Source of the DNA: Ignavibacteria bacterium
GTDB lineage: Bacteria > Bacteroidota > Ignavibacteria > Tepidaquicellales > OLB5
Reading direction: 5' to 3'
DNA length: 6,916 nt
Assembly (NCBI GenBank): GCA_030835005.1
Contig: JAUQWT010000135.1
Location: forward strand, 1 to 6,916
Below the pieces are notes generated by a model. It did not search any database and had not been told where the DNA came from. It worked only from the letters and a program-made list of their open reading frames with translations. Below are positions 6,431 through 6,916 of the stretch, piece by piece (position 1 is the stretch's first letter; every line of letters starts with the position of its first letter). The translations under genes were made by a program, and so were the position numbers.

Positions 6431-6915
6431 CAAGCTATCTCCTCATAAAATCTTGAAATCCCAAATCCTTTTAACGCTTGTGATCTATTGCCAGTTTGAA
6501 TCCACCTGCTTAGTTCATAGGCTGTAACGGGAGTCAGTAATATTCCATTCCTGTAATGCCCCGTTGCGAAAAATAATCCTTCAATATCAGAATCACCAAT
6601 GATCGGCATATGGTCGCGGCTTCCGGGACGAAGACCAACATCAATTGATTCAATTGGCAGGTCATAAATAGATGGCACTGCTTCCCAGCCTCTTTCAAGC
6701 AGGCGGAATATCTCTCCGGCTGTTGGATTTACATCAAATCCCATTTCCTCAACACTTGCGCCAAGTATCAGCCTTCCATCGCTTTTTGGAAGCAGATAAA
6801 CATCCGGCGCGCGGACTACTTTTGTTACGCGGCATGAATCGTTTAACCTTAGATTAATAATCTGCCCTTTAACGGGTCTAACGGGCGGTAATAGATTTTC
6901 CGGTAGTCCCCCGAT
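6430..6915 (-). CDS. thiO: Glycine oxidase ThiO, C-terminal part (5'-truncated by the window)
   Basis: Translation from the right edge gives the last 161 residues of an FAD-dependent amine oxidase of the D-amino-acid oxidase type. Full ThiO is about 370 residues, so the N-terminal dinucleotide-binding half lies outside the window. It oxidises glycine with oxygen to the imine that ThiG uses for thiazole synthesis. Visible motifs, numbered within the fragment, are RPVKGQI (13-19), VYLLPKSDGRLILGAS (39-54), the substrate-side GLRPGSRDHMPIIG (94-107) and ATGHYRNGILLTP (117-129). Arg96 and Arg122 have about the spacing of the substrate-binding arginines of Bacillus glycine oxidase. The TGA stop overlaps the thiS ATG by one base. 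A role in thiamine synthesis rather than general amino-acid oxidation follows from the operon. Confidence 0.93.
   Translation of the reverse strand: MGGLPENLLPPVRPVKGQIINLRLNDSCRVTKVVRAPDVYLLPKSDGRLILGASVEEMGFDVNPTAGEIFRLLERGWEAVPSIYDLPIESIDVGLRPGSRDHMPIIGDSDIEGLFFATGHYRNGILLTPVTAYELSRWIQTGNRSQALKGFGISRFYEEIA
6439..6444 (-). promoter_or_regulatory. Ribosome binding site of thiS
   Basis: GAGGAG on the minus strand, inside the end of thiO and 8 bases before the thiS ATG, is the strongest Shine-Dalgarno match I noticed in the window. It decides the thiS start at 6430. Its position within thiO, together with the TGATG junction, suggests re-initiation or coupled translation, which could yield more ThiS than ThiO. 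Confidence 0.65.
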
Positions 6916-6916
6916 C

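Noticed and set aside
6431..6433. TTG as the thiS start one codon upstream
   Set aside because: The adjacent ATG at 6430 has a well-spaced GAGGAG and forms the common TGATG junction.

Overview
The window comes from a bacterium with a moderately AT-rich genome, and every gene I can support lies on the minus strand. The best guess at lineage is the Bacteroidota / Chlorobiota / Ignavibacteriota group. This rests on the AT-rich coding style, the weak Shine-Dalgarno sites before most genes, and a large secreted subtilase with an Ig-like plus P-domain tail of the kind common in those phyla. That is inference: no rRNA or marker gene is present to settle it.

Reading in the direction of transcription (high to low coordinates), bases 6915-2956 hold a compact thiamine-synthesis operon: thiO (glycine oxidase, C-terminal part only), thiS (sulfur carrier), thiG (thiazole synthase), a small secreted protein of unknown function, a ThiE/TenI-family paralogue, thiE (thiamine phosphate synthase) and thiD (HMP/HMP-P kinase). 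Fifteen bases beyond thiD follows an ArfB-type peptidyl-tRNA hydrolase (ribosome rescue), probably on the same transcript. After an 84-base gap comes a secreted S8 subtilisin-like protease of at least 811 residues, which runs off the left edge without a stop.

The pathway logic is coherent. ThiO oxidises glycine to dehydroglycine. ThiS-thiocarboxylate donates sulfur. ThiG joins these with deoxyxylulose phosphate to give the thiazole. A TenI-like step can aromatise the thiazole tautomer, ThiD phosphorylates the pyrimidine, and ThiE couples the two halves. ThiC, ThiF, ThiL and ThiH are not in the window, and no TPP riboswitch is visible, so the operon promoter and leader probably lie beyond base 6916.

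The points most worth a second look are these: the two adjacent ThiE/TenI paralogues divide the known active-site features between them; an exported 106-residue protein sits inside a cytoplasmic biosynthetic operon; the subtilase catalytic domain is rich in cysteine; and a degenerate 14-base tandem repeat lies between thiS and thiG. I see no strong evidence of a wholly undescribed system. No tRNA, rRNA, CRISPR array, insertion sequence or prophage gene is visible.
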